Shown here: positions 11,789 to 24,129 of the stretch, in pieces | Layout: the number at the start of each line of letters is the position of its first letter | Position numbering within the stretch: position 1 is the stretch's first letter | Assembly (NCBI GenBank): GCA_015680685.1 | Contig: MNCI01004126.1 | Location: forward strand, 751,456-815,455 | Length of the DNA stretch: 64,000 bases | DNA from: Gnetum montanum | Taxonomy: Eukaryota > Streptophyta > Gnetopsida > Gnetales > Gnetaceae | Reading direction: 5' to 3' | The notes under the pieces: generated by a model | Database searches by the model: none | Told to the model about the DNA's origin: nothing | What the model saw: the letters and a program-made list of their open reading frames with translations, nothing else | Made by a program: the position numbers and the translations under genes

Positions 11789-12975
11789 CCAAAGATCTAT
11801 TTTATAGATAGTATATTTATATGATGAAAGCTAAATATCAATTTGACAAGGTGGCCAACTAACATTATATTTAACAAGAAAGATCATATATAATATTTAT
11901 TGTAAGATTATATTTTTGTCTCAATTGTTCAATATAAGGGCAACTAAAAATATGTGAGGTTGATCCTCAAGACCTCTTGATCTACATAGCCTACATGTAC
12001 ATTCTTCTCTAGGAAGTTTAATCCATCTTTTACTTTCTATCCTAAGATGATATGAACTTAAACAAAGCTTCCTAATGAAAATGTGACATCTTATTGAAAT
12101 TACAACTAATAAATAGAAAAATTATAAGTTTAAGTAGTTAGTTATTATGCATTTTAAAAAACCCTTTTTCTTACCTTATATGTTTGATTAAAATTTTTTT
12201 AAAACTTATTATTAAGCTAACTTACAAATGTGTTTTGGATTACTTTTTATTTGTTGATGTAGAAATTATGGTCATGAATGTGATGTAATATGTACATGCA
12301 ACACATACAAAGCACATTTTGCAAGAAATGATTTAGGGCATCTTACTTATGAGCATGACTTACTTGGGAATAGCCTTAATAAAATATTTTAAATAATCAA
12401 TTTAAATGTCAAGTTACAAAATTAAAAGAACATTAAATGGAAAATATTAAATAAGTTGCATTAGGTGGAAACATTAAATGAATATAAAACAAAACTTAAA
12501 TAGATTACATTAAAAACATAAGAAAGACAAGAAACTTAGTGAAATCATAGTCATAAATCATAACAAAATAATAGAAGTAAGTAACAACAATGATAATAGT
12601 TGAAGTAATAATAGTAAGTACTAGTGACAATAGGTAAGTAAAAACAAATAGTAAATAACATCAATTAGCATACAACAACAGACAAGCAAGTAATAATAGC
12701 TATCAACAACAATAATAATGAGAATGATCATAAAGAAAATAAAGGGGATGTAGAATAGAGAGGAAGAATGAGATGAGACAACTAGATGAAAAAAGAAAGA
12801 GAATAAAAAGGCTTATGCGTAATCTAATGACTCTCTAGCATGCTCGTTTGGCCTTTTATAACTCTTCCATGTCTTTGTCCTTTCTCATTTTCCTCTATTA
12901 GAAGGAAGGCATGGATGACATGTGTTCTTTATGCATGATAGTTGAGAATGTGTTCTAATATTCTAATTGATATTC
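11789..12975. other. AT-rich stretch without recognisable genes
   Basis: About 1.2 kb between the copia-like LTR and the target duplication of copy C. Contains A-rich runs and AATAAT-type low-complexity segments (12540-12730). I recognise no coding region. Confidence 0.5.
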
Positions 12976-12980
12976 TAAGT
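12976..12980. other. Target-site duplication of copy C, left
   Basis: TAAGT, repeated exactly at 19906-19910 on the other side of the element. Five bases is the usual size for Ty3 integrases. Confidence 0.9.
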
Positions 12981-13741
12981 TGATGAGTGGCGAGGTACCC
13001 CTACACTCAACCATATGAATATGAGCATAGCACACGTGATCTGGTCAAACTCCATAGAGTAAGTGCCTACATGCCTTATGGAACACTTAAGGTTAATCAT
13101 TCGTTGTCTTTCCAGACTTACTTATAGTTTTCATGGTGTATGGTTAAGTAAGTTTGAGGTATATGGTTTTTATGTATTTTTTGTTTTATCTTCTATGCTA
13201 ATGAGTTGAAGGGTGAAGAGACTAATTCACTAACTCTAACTAACTAACTAAGCCTAAATTAATCTAGCATCAGCATATGTTCCCACTTACCGTTCACACC
13301 CTAAACCGATGCAACCTTAGTTACCAAACGCTAGTTGTTGTTGGGATCACCAAGTGTAACGCACATGCTCGAAGTGGTTGTACTGAGGCACTTAACTAGG
13401 AGAGAAGGGTTGAGAGAGATTTAATAACTAATAAATCATTTAAATAATGAATAATAAATAACAGTAAATAAAGTCCTAATTAGCCTATTCCATGCACTGC
13501 AAGGTTTATCCAAGAAGTTCGTCTTTATTGCCATACACAAACTTGTGTTCAGGTACAATATTTGCTCGAATAAAGATCCGTTCACTTTGGAGTTCCTACT
13601 ACAAGCACATGGAAATTAATCTATCTCTTGAGAGGGAAAAATGCCATAGTTTGACTATGGTCTAAGCCTAGGATGAGAAACAAGGGAGAGCTATCTCTTA
13701 TTTATAGACTTGGTGGCACACTACGATATTGCGTCCCATCA
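12981..13741 (-). repeat. 3' LTR of copy C
   Basis: Starts TGATGAGTGGCGAGG and ends CCCATCA on the plus strand (761 bp). TATAAATA reads on the minus strand at 13699-13706. Only one palindrome-type unit (CGATATTGCG) is left in U3, whereas the 5' LTR has two. The polypurine tract (minus-strand CATGGAGGTA, 13742-13751) follows directly. Confidence 0.9.
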
Positions 13742-13751
13742 TACCTCCATG

Positions 13752-15660
13752 ACTGAATGAAAACTCGTCCTCAAGTTCCTTACAATAATGTCGGGAAGGT
13801 ATGGGATTATTAACTCAAATGGAACTAATGGGATGACATGTGAATGGATCATCATTACAAGACAAGAAAAAACTGGTGTTCATGACAACAAGAGTGAACA
13901 CCTTATTACATTGACATCAAGCCTCATTTGGCAGTTGAGAAATAGAAAGAGAAAGAAATTTTGCTACTGCCAACACCAAGATTGTGCCTTTCGTTGTCCA
14001 TCCATAAGCGTGCCATCGATCTTGCTCATTACATAGCTACTTCAGCACCGATCCATTCCATGTGTTCCCTCCAGATCCAATATGTTGTTGCATGATTACC
14101 ATCTACACACACAACACAGTCTTATATTAGCAAGGGTAAATGAATTTGATGTAATTGATACCTTGTCTCAGTAAAAGGTCCATTGGTTGGGTTGTTGTAT
14201 GACTAATTGTGTATTTGGAGATATATTAATGGATACTACAAAAGGTGTAGGGGTTAGGAGAAAATCGAAAAAATTGGGCCCCATACCCCCATGACTAATC
14301 ATGTACCCCCGATAACAATAGAATGAAAAAAAGAAAAGGAATAAGAAAGATGGAGAAAAAGAGACAACTAGGATATCGATGAAATGGATGTCAAGATGGA
14401 AATGAACAAAATAGAGTGGTTTGTAAAAAATGTTAAGGGAAAGAATTTAACAGATGCACCAGGTAAGAATGCTAGTGGGTCCTCCCCAAAGCAGGCTCAT
14501 GCCCTTAATGACTTGACAAAACCACATTCAAAAAGTTCGTAGGCTCTAGGAATGTCATTTGGAACAAGAGTTAAAGTCTTAACCGCAAGAATTTACCAAA
14601 AAGAAAAATAATGCATCCAACAAGATATACACTAATGATACAATCGGCAATGAGGTGAACAATGGAGAGAAGGATGGAGAGAATAGAATTGAATGGAGTC
14701 TCAAGAACAAGGTGGTGTGCATCCCCTTGTGGATTTCATGATTAATGTGACTTGGAAAATCTCATTCCAACTCTGGCCTCAAACCAACCACATCAAGTGA
14801 CTTCGCATTAATGCATTCAGCCAATCCATCCCCTTGAATAACAAGAACGCCTCCTCCAAGAGCCACCACCATTCCAATGGAACGAAGGAGAGAATTGGAA
14901 GCAAGAAGGGCCTTAGTTAGAGGGAACATTTTTATTTTGAGTTTCATAACTAGTTCTTATAGCCCACATGATTATTCTGTCTAAGGGGTGTGCTTTGAAT
15001 TCTCACTTTTTCTCTTCTTTTTCTCTTTTTTTTTGTTTTTATGTGTGAGAACCACACCATGCAAAGACTTATTATTTTTATTGACTCAGCTTCCCGATAA
15101 TTGGGTGACATTGGAATGGCAAGAAAACTCAAGAAGAAAACATCCAAGCACCCAAGAGAATGGCCAACACAAATGCACCAAGTTCCCTTGAAGTCACACC
15201 CTTTTCAATCCTTGAGTCCTTTCTTAGTTTGAAAAGTTTCCAGTTACCGATTCGTTGGAGTTCTTATTAGAAAGGGATTGTACATTTCCAAGCCAAGAGA
15301 GACCATAGACTTTTTTAGATGAATAGATGAAGTGGACTCATTTCCTGTCATATCAAAATTACCATACCATAGTATCAACATTATAACTTAAAGGTAAAAA
15401 CCAAAAATTAGCAATAAAATAGAAAAACAGTTCATACCATCATGAAGAACACTTATTGGGTGACAAACTTCAAGATGGATGAAACACACACACACACTCG
15501 CACATAAAGATATGAAAAAGTATAACGATGTTGTAAAACAAAAATAAGAAAAATTAAAGAAAATGTGTAAAAAAAACGTGTAAAACAAAAATGTGTAAAA
15601 TAAAAACCAAAAAGAACTGAGGGCCTCCAATGATCAGCATAGGTGGCCATCTCCCCCATG
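13752..15660 (-). other. Non-coding 3' region of copy C
   Basis: About 1.9 kb between the protease/deletion junction and the polypurine tract, homologous to copies A, B and D. Contains a short (CA)n run at 15485-15498. A 61-codon minus-strand frame at 14762-14947 aligns with decayed sequence of copy B near 7590-7690, but I would not call it a gene. Confidence 0.55.
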
Positions 15661-15689
15661 ACTGAATGGAAAGGGAGAGATTCAAAATA

Positions 15690-16445
15690 ATGAGTGCCTA
15701 TTTGAATTTCTTAAAAGTGTCCAACTTCTTCCAATTGATGTTTTCAAGTTAAGGGGTGGAAGTTGACAACGCTCATATTCCAGTGTGTCTATGCCTTCAT
15801 TGTTAGCATGAGTTATTCCCCTAGTTTGTTCCATGCATATTGGGTTGCTCTTTCGACTAGCTATCAACCATGGGGTGTCCACTACTTATGTGGTTGCTAC
15901 ATACAGGCACCTTTGTATTTGTGTTTCTAGGACAGACCAGTTACATGGAGGAGATGCTGAGCATTCCTCTATGTCATCACCCTCTGAGTCACTATATGTG
16001 ATGTATGGAACTCTCTTCTTCTCGATCTTTCCATAAATGTTTACCTTAGATATCTCCAAGGAAAGATCACGGATCCCTAGGTACACATCTATTGTACTCA
16101 GCCATGGCTTCCCATTATTATTGGGAAGCCCCCATTGTTACTGTTAACTTCTATCACTAGGAAGTCAGTTGGGTATGACCAACCACACACAGTAGTAACA
16201 ATGTCCTCCACCAATCCCAAGGGAATGGTGATGGACTGGTCAGCCAACTCAGGTTGAATATTGCTCTTCTTAAGTTGGGGTAGGTTCTAGGCTTGATACA
16301 TTTCTTGTGAGATTAAGTTGACTCCAGAACCTGAGTCAAGAAGAGCCTTATGTGGTTTGTTCCCGACAACTTGTAGATAGATTAAGGGGCTTCCAGGATT
16401 AGAGAGTTTCCTGGGAAAGTGGACTACCTTGATCTAATTGATTAT
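15690..16445 (-). pseudogene. Retropepsin-like protease of copy C, active-site triplet kept
   Basis: The catalytic D-S-G triplet is intact at 16329-16337 (minus strand), in the context KALLDSGSGVNLI. The downstream substrate-flap region and a G-R-AWL-like box (about 16100) are present but frameshifted. The frame continues into the NNEGIDTLEYER block (about 15810-15770), which aligns with DELEQLHHQL of copy D, and then breaks into the 3' region at about 15690-15660 with no RT. Stops elsewhere make it inactive. Confidence 0.8.
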
Positions 16446-16449
16446 GGTA

Positions 16450-18982
16450 TGTGTTAACATAACCGTATGAGTGAAGCTCTATGGTTGGACTGAAGGGAAC
16501 CCCAAAGCCTTATTTGTTGGAGGAGTGGTTGTGGACTGAACTACTTGTTGTTGTGAGAGCTTGTCTGGGCTTTTGGTTCTGAAGAAAGGTCTTCTCTTCT
16601 TACAGTTGTCAGAACCAACAACGGGTTGAATGTTTACAGCTCTCATAGCATTACATTGCTGCAGTTGAGTGGGGAGTTCCCCTTGCATTGTTGGAGTGGG
16701 AGATAGTGGAACTACTAGTGGAAGAGTGGTAGATGGATTTGGAAGATGGTATGGGTGTGGAGTGTCTTCTGGAGAAGAAGGAGTCCTTCTAAAGTACTCC
16801 CAAACTTGGTAGTGACGTTGGGGAGTTGAGTGATCCATAGAGTCACTTGGAGAAACCGGCTGTTGCACGTAATAGCCATAAGGATCAGGTTGTCGGTAAG
16901 GGTATTGTTGTCTATCCTCCATGACTATGGGTGTTGCCACTGCTAGTATTGCCCAATGGGTTGTGGCAGCGTTTCACTTGGATAGTACGTTAACAGTTGG
17001 TGGAACTGTCTTGGGTTACCTTGGGGATAAGGTAACCTTCGAGGTGCTTGCTATTTGTTAAGTCTTGGGTTAAGTGCATACAACCCAGACTCCTATAGAT
17101 GTGAGATCATTAGAAAATATCCCTTAGGATGGTCATATTGGTAGATCTCACATCCATCTTCATTATTTGTGTCTGAGTCCACAACCTCATCGGAGATAGT
17201 TATTTTCCCCTTACCCTTGTCACGTGTAGGGCCTAAATCTCTTCTCTTTGTCTTATCAGAGTCACTACCTCGTTCCACCTTAGACTCCTCTACAATTTTC
17301 AAGATAGTTTCAAGTCTAGAGTCTAAGGAATCCCATAATTGATCCACCTTAGCTGATACTTCTGTTGTTAGCTTTTGAATTTGCAAGGTTTTTCTGTTCA
17401 CCAACTCTTTGAGTGGTGACTGATCCTCCTCATCACAAAATCTCACTCCCTTCTTTTGAAGGGAATTATCACGGTTATATTCTTCTATGCTCTCTCTTTT
17501 CCATAGCTCCTCTTCTTCTTTGGCTACTTGCTCCAATAAGCGATGGATTTCATGGGCTTTAAGTTCTTATAGTCTCCCTTGGGCATAAGTCCCAAGGGTT
17601 CTCCTAGTCTCATATCTTATCCCATCTACGATGTGGCGAAGTTGGTCCCATTGTGTGTAACCATGGCCTAGGAAACAATGTAACAATGCATAGTATCAGC
17701 CCATGGTAGCATCCAAGGGTTCGTGATTACATTGTTTCCATCCTTGGATCTGTTTACGCAAATTAGATACTCTAGAGTATGTTTGGTATTTATCATTGAA
17801 CAATTCTAACATTGTATTCCATCTCCTAATGGTTTTTAGTTCTAAGAAACTAAACCAACTCTCTGCTTCCTTAATGAGTGTCATAGGAAACAACTTTACT
17901 TTCTACCACTCGTTCTCTATGTTTTGCAAGGCATAGGCATCGTGGAATTCCTGTAAATGATGTTGTAGATCAGCGTTATATCCCCCCTCAAACCATGGGA
18001 TATTATTCATGTCTAAGCGTTTGATCCAACTATCTTATTAATCCCTTGTGGGTATCCTAACTGCCTCTATTATATCTAGCATACTTCAGGTTGCAAGTAG
18101 GGGATCTTTATGATCATCTCCCTCATGACATCTATGATGTCTGCGTTGTTCCCTACTTTTCCTTCATTCATGCCTTGATTCTTGTGAGTGCCCTCATCCT
18201 CTCTCTCGACTTTCTCGTTGAGGTCTCTCATTTTACCTACCCTTATCCTTGCCATCATGCTCCTTGTGGTTGTGCCCAGATGTCGAAGAAGAGGGTGAAT
18301 GATGTGATGAAGGGGAAGAAGAAGAAGAACCATTTTGATGATGATGCTTCTTACCTTCTCTTCAGCTGCTACGGCCCCAATCGTGATGACAATCCAAGTG
18401 CCCATCCTTGTCATGTGTTGTTGTTCCCTCAGTGAACAGTTGGCATTCATGGGGATTAGAAATAGGGTTGGGTATCATGGATCATAGGTTCTGATACCCC
18501 ACCTCCTCACCATCGTTAGGAGGGGAAACATCATTTGATAGAGAACCCGTTATAATGGGTTCATCATCTCCGATTTCACTTAAGACGTGCGGGACATCTT
18601 TGCCCTTCAACAGTGTATGGTGGCTCTCCTACCGTGAGTCCCTTAAATGTTGTTCTTTTGTGGGATGATAATCACTCCTGTCAAAATCACCTACAACGTA
18701 TTCAGCATATAGCTGTGTCATGCCAATCTATGCAAGAGCACGGAGAAGCATGTTTGGGACTGAATGATCTGGACGTAACACTATGTTACCTTGCAAGTCT
18801 CTCCATCATAGTTGTTTGTCCTAATGAAGGATAAAGGTAAAATCTGGTATGTACTCATCGGGATGATTATATGCCACTTGGTATTATTGAGGAATTGGCG
18901 GATTTTGGTTCTCCATTTTAGACTGCCTACTGTTTCTAGTATAATCCCTAGGTGGTGAATTGCTTTTGTTAGAAGAAAACAT
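16450..18982 (-). pseudogene. gag: gag of copy C, broken
   Basis: Start at the minus-strand ATG ending at 18982, by alignment with copies A and D. Order: N-terminal region (18980-18480), charged Arg/Glu/His-rich segment (18450-18080), capsid core (18000-17540) with WKQCNHEPLDATMG and related blocks, then a long acidic/basic linker (17536-17093) containing VNRKTLQIQKLTTEVSAKVD, which may form a coiled coil. Next come a degraded Cys/His segment (CEIYQYDHPKG) and a Pro-rich segment (16940-16480) rich in P, S, T and Q. Fewer breaks than in copy A, but still interrupted several times. Confidence 0.8.
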
Positions 18983-19108
18983 TGCTATTTTGATTCGGTG
19001 TGCTATTAACTATTATATAATTTTTCTTTTAATTAACCCTAAGGGTTCATTTAAGCTCCCAACGATGTGGATAATTTCCTATGTTCTACTTAGTGCACAA
19101 ACACTTAG

Positions 19109-19126
19109 TCCCTGGCAACAGCGCCA
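19109..19126 (-). other. tRNA-Asp-type primer-binding site of copy C
   Basis: The minus strand reads TGGCGCTGTTGCCAGGGA, 16 of 18 matches to the tRNA-Asp primer complement. Both differences are transitions. It is the best preserved primer site of the family in this window. Confidence 0.85.
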
Positions 19127-19127
19127 A

Positions 19128-19905
19128 TGATGAGTGGTGAGCTACCCCTACACTTAACCATACGAATAGAAGCGTAGCATGTGCAATCCTGTCGAACTCT
19201 ACAGACTAAGTGCCTACATGCCTTATGGAACACTTAAGGTTAATCATTCGTTGTCTTCCCAAACTTACTTGTAGTTGTCACAGTGTATGGTTAAGTAAGT
19301 CTGAGGTATATGATTTTTATGTCTTTTCTGTTTTATCTCCTATGCTAATGAGTTGAAGGGTGAAGAGACTAATTCACTAACTCTAACTAGCTAACTAAGC
19401 CTAAATTAATCTAGCGTCAGCATCTATTCCCACTTACCGTTCACACCCTGAACCGATGCATTCTTGGTTACCAAATGTTAGTCATTGCTAGGATCACCAA
19501 GCGTAACACACGTGTTCGAAGTGGTCGTATTGAGGCACTTAACTAGGAGAGAAGGGTTGAAAGATATTTAATAACTCATAAATCATTTAAATAATGAATA
19601 ATAAATAATAGTAAATAAATTCCTAATTATCCTATTCCATGAACTACAAGGTTTATCCAAGAAGTTCAGCTTTATTATCGTACATAAACTTGTGTTTAGG
19701 TACAATATTTGCTTGAATAAAGATCCGTTCACTTTGGAGTTCCTATTGTGAGCACATGAAAATTAATCTATCTCTAGAGAGGGAAAACTTCTAGAGTTTC
19801 ACTATGGTCTAAGCCTAGGATGAGAAACAAGGGAGAGCCACCTTTTATTTATAGACTTGGTGGCACACCGCGATATCGTGACCCATGCGATATTGTGTCC
19901 CATCA
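19128..19905 (-). repeat. 5' LTR of copy C
   Basis: 778 bp, TGATGAG to CCCATCA in plus-strand text. TATAAATA reads on the minus strand at 19846-19853. U3 has a GATATC/GATATT array (19871-19897) with one more unit than the 3' LTR. Confidence 0.9.
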
Positions 19906-19910
19906 TAAGT
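19906..19910. other. Target-site duplication of copy C, right
   Basis: TAAGT, identical to 12976-12980. Confidence 0.9.
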
Positions 19911-21269
19911 CTTCCTTGATTTTTCAAATCTTCTCAATGATTTTTACATCAAACTTTATTTCCATGCTTGTCACATGTTTACCATCTATCATAATATTAG
20001 AAGAGAACCCAATGTATTTATTACAAAAAAAAAACTCTACACATACTTTAAATAAAAATGTGAATATTTTTAGAGTTACAAATCTTACAAAATTAAAAAT
20101 TAAAAATCAATTTATATACTTATGAAAATATTAAGAGGTAACAAAATGATTAGCCCCACTCTTTTGCCATAATTTTTCAAGTCTCTAAAATTTTATGGGT
20201 AGGAATGTTAGGCATTGAAGGAAGAATAGGGTTGAAGGATAAAAGGAAGGCTAAGGCTTATAGGATAAGGAAAAGATAAAGAGATAAAGGATAAATGATT
20301 TTGTGTTAAAAAAACCCTTAGTTCAATGAGCTTGTTAGAGGATTTTAAGATTTGATCCTTGTAGAAACTTATCAAAGGTAGTTATCTCATTATTGATAAG
20401 AGCGATAACATTTTTTAAACTCATTTCCTTTAAATCTAATACCATGTTTAAAATTTTCATTGTATATTCACCTCTTATTAGCAACAATAACAATGTTTCA
20501 ACATTGCCATACTTTTGTCTAAGGGTCAAGAAATTAATTAGATCTTCTTCACATAGACCACCCTCTTGCATATTATAAAAGAATAAAAAGAAGAAGAGGG
20601 AAAGTTTGTTTTGTTTTCCTAAGGAATAATTATCACACAATTAACATGATCTACTAAATTGGGTACTAGATCTACCCATGCTTGGGCTTGGTTTTACTAA
20701 TTGTTCATGTTTTATTAGTTGAATATCTAGATTATTGTACTTTTTTGTGCTAAAATTAGGGGAATATCTTGCACCATTTCAATGCTTTACATAGCCTATG
20801 AAGCTAAAATTTAGATAATGTACTCTATTTCTATATTTTGTAATGATTTTGAAGGCTAAGTTAGAAGGGTAAGACATCCATTTGGTATCATTCCTCTAGT
20901 ACATTTTATTCTCTATGGGCTATGCAATTTTGGCCTTCATATCTTTACATATTTTTCTTTTGTTATGATATTGGCATATTAAGGTTTTTCTCAAAGGAAT
21001 ATTAACTAATTTGAATGATATTTATTGTATTTATCTTGGTATTAAATCTATCTATTAGATCTAGGAGAGAACAAGATGTTAATCAGATGCTGGTCCCATT
21101 CATGGGTGATGTTGGCTACAACATTAAGTTCTAATCAAACTAAACAAATGACATGTTTATAAAATGTTATGTGTTCATATTTATTCATTTTTGTGTGTGT
21201 GGATTTACTATTGTAAATATTAACTATATATTCAGATTACTAGTGACTAAAATGAGGAATAGATCAATA
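19911..21269. other. AT-rich stretch between copies C and D, unassigned
   Basis: About 1.36 kb. Longest frame is 101 codons on the minus strand (20335-20640), with LKEMSLKNVIALINNEITTF; I do not recognise it and it has no clear family motif. The rest holds only short frames. Confidence 0.4.
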
Positions 21270-21274
21270 CTGGT

Positions 21275-22129
21275 TGATGAGTGGTGAGGTACCCCTATGC
21301 CCAACCATACGAATCACAAGTGTTCACACACAATCTAGTTGAATTCTACAAACCTTAAGTTCCTAAGTACATTGGTTCTAGGATATTAAATCTAATCATG
21401 ATAATTTGTTTCTTTCCAACTACACTTGTGGAGCTTAGTTATATGGTTAAGTGTAATTGAGGCACATGATTTTTATTATTTTATATTTTATTCATCTATA
21501 ATTAACAACAAATTGAAACTTAATTTATGAACCACTTTAACTAATCTACTTGCTAATTAATAACTAACTATCCTAACATAAGTATTTAGTCCCACTTTTT
21601 GTGCACATCTTGAACACATATAATGCTACTAGATTACCAAACATTAAGTGTTACGTAGATTACCAAGTGTCATGCACATGCTTGAAGCAAGCATACTTAT
21701 GTGCTTAATTAATTCTTATTTAATCTAGATAGCTTAATTTAGCTTAATTACTTGGAAGCATTAAATAAATTACACAAAATGTTAAATGCATGAATAAAAT
21801 ATTTTAGCTAATTAAGGTGCTACAAGGTTTATTAAGAAAGCTCTTTTCTATTGCTACACACACTACTATGCTCAAGTACAATAGTGTTCAAATAAAGATT
21901 TGTACACTTAATAACTCCTACTATGGGCATTTTGGAAACTATTCTAACTCTAGAGAACAGAAACTACAAGAGCTCTATTATGCTATGACAAAAAATACTG
22001 CCAAACTATGTTCCCAAGTGCTATATTTATAGGTTGGCACACATCCCACAATATCGGATATCTAACATTGCTTCTTGGGCCTTGATATCTTATATCCAAT
22101 ATCAAAGCTAGACAAAGTACTATTCATCA
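21275..22129 (-). repeat. 3' LTR of copy D
   Basis: 855 bp from TGATGAGTGG to ATTCATCA in plus-strand text. TATAAATA reads on the minus strand at 22024-22031, next to a GATATC-containing array (about 22050-22115). The minus-strand polypurine tract GTCATGGGGGTA (22130-22141) adjoins it. Confidence 0.88.
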
Positions 22130-22141
22130 TACCCCCATGAC

Positions 22142-24128
22142 TAAATGAAAACTCATCCTCAAGTGAACAAAAGGAGGAAAAAATCCCTTATAAAATATTG
22201 GGAAGGTATGGGATTATTGACTAACATGCAAACTAACTTAAATGGAATAGATAGATCCTAAGTGCCCAAGTGTACAGATTTACAATCTTTTATAGAATTG
22301 GGTGTTCATGATAATATAATTGAAGACCATGGCCAAAACTAACATTCGACTCCTCTGGTAGCTGAAGAGTGAAGAAGAAGATTCAATGATCATGAAGGGT
22401 CCTCATCACCTTGTGTTGTTTCTTATCCTTTGGTGTAGAAAATCTTGCTTCTAGTCCATGTTTCCAATTACAATCATAAAAAAATTGTGGATTAGTGTGC
22501 AATGTGTAATGTATAGCTGTTAGATACCTTATCTTGTCAATAGTTACACTTGGCTAGGTTGTGATTATGGTGGATTGATTCCTTTAATAGTTTTAGTAGG
22601 AAGATTGAAAAATAGGGTGAAATGGATAAACAATCCATTATTAAATTCTGAAAAGTCCAAATGTGATGAAATGCTTGAAGAGGGTTAAAAAATTCACAAT
22701 AATGAAAAAGAGGATTTCATTTAAAAACATTGTGAATATGTGCATCATTAAATGTCATTGATGGTGCACGCAAAAAGATTTTATTATGAGAATGTCTAAG
22801 GATAAAAAACTTAACTAACCTAATCAAAAGGTATGTAAATGGATCCTCCCTAAAGTAAGCACATGCCTCTTATTTCCCTTGCATAACTGCAAACCAAGGA
22901 GTCCATAGGCCCCATGGATAATTAATGTTTATGGAAAGTAAGGTACGAAAACCCAGAACAGACTACCTAAGAATTTTGAAACATCAAACCAAGACATCGA
23001 ACAAGAATATCAACACCGACAACAAGGTGAGGCATGGAAAACATAGATGGATGATAGAGAGAGTGGAATGGAGTTCTTGATTAAGGTTACATGAACTCCT
23101 TGATGAATTTTGTGGTTAAATGACCTAATAAAATTCATCCTTGGTGCAAACTAAAACCAATCACATTCAGTGACTTCACATTACCACTATAAGATCATTC
23201 CATCCCCTTAAGACACAAGTTCTCCCACAAGATAACCACCATTCCTTATTTTAAGAAGAAAAGAGGAGCAAGAAGTGAGAGAGGGCCTTAGTTAGAGGGG
23301 ACATTCAAGCATGGGTAACATGTTGTTCTAGTCTCATAACTAGGGCTTGTAACACATTTATTTGTTCAAGGGATGTGCTTTAAATTTTTATCATTGTTAT
23401 TTTTTTATTATTTTTTATTTTTTTAATATGAAAACCACACCATGCAAAAACTTATTCAACTTCCTATTATTGGTCGACATGGAATGGTAAGAAATCCATG
23501 AAAACACACATGCACCCAACTAAGCAAAAAAGCATAAAGAGTACTGAGTTTCATTGAAGTCACACCCTATTCAAACCTTTGAATCCTTTTCAAGTCTGGA
23601 AACTACCAAGGTCACAAGTTTGTTAAAGTTTTATTAATGAAAAAAGGACTTCATATTTCTAGAATAAGAAATACCATAGAGTTTGTGGAGGGTTGGACAT
23701 TGTGGACTCATTACCTATTTCATGAAAAAGAAATGATGTCCTAATTATCAATAACAAAATTCAAAGTTAGAATCCAGATACCAACAATCAAATAATAGGA
23801 TAGCACATGCCCACATCAAACAAACCACATTGTATCTAGTTGGCAATAAGGCACATTATTATTAAAAAATAATAAGAAAATCACACCAAAATAAAGAGAA
23901 ATATAGAAGAAATTATAAAATATTTAAGAAAAATAAAATGTACTAACAATGTTGTAAAATAAAAAATTGGAACAAATTAATAACATAAAAACAAAAAGGT
24001 GTAAGCTAAAGAATGTGTAAAACAAAAATGTGTAAAATAAAAAGATGAAAAACTAAGGAGCCACTTATATAATTAGCATGGATGGCCATCTCCCCCATGA
24101 CTAAGTTGAAAGGAGGAGATCTAGAAGA
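22142..24128 (-). other. Non-coding 3' region of copy D
   Basis: About 2 kb, aligned with the 3' regions of A, B and C by the GGAGATGGCCATCC-type motif (complement near 24082-24100). No supported gene. Confidence 0.55.
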
Positions 24129-24129
24129 T

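Larger units (their letters stand above)
12981..19905 (-). mobile_element. Copy C: complete non-autonomous Ty3/Athila-like element with target duplication
   Basis: Both LTRs are present (3' LTR 12981-13741, 5' LTR 19128-19905) and the element is flanked by a perfect 5-bp duplication TAAGT (12976-12980 and 19906-19910). Internally it holds primer site, gag, protease and a 3' region, but no RT, RNase H or integrase. The deletion junction matches that of copy A. It must have been moved by proteins of a relative such as copy D. In the first 130 bp of the two LTRs I count about 17 differences by eye, so the insertion is old. Confidence 0.93.
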
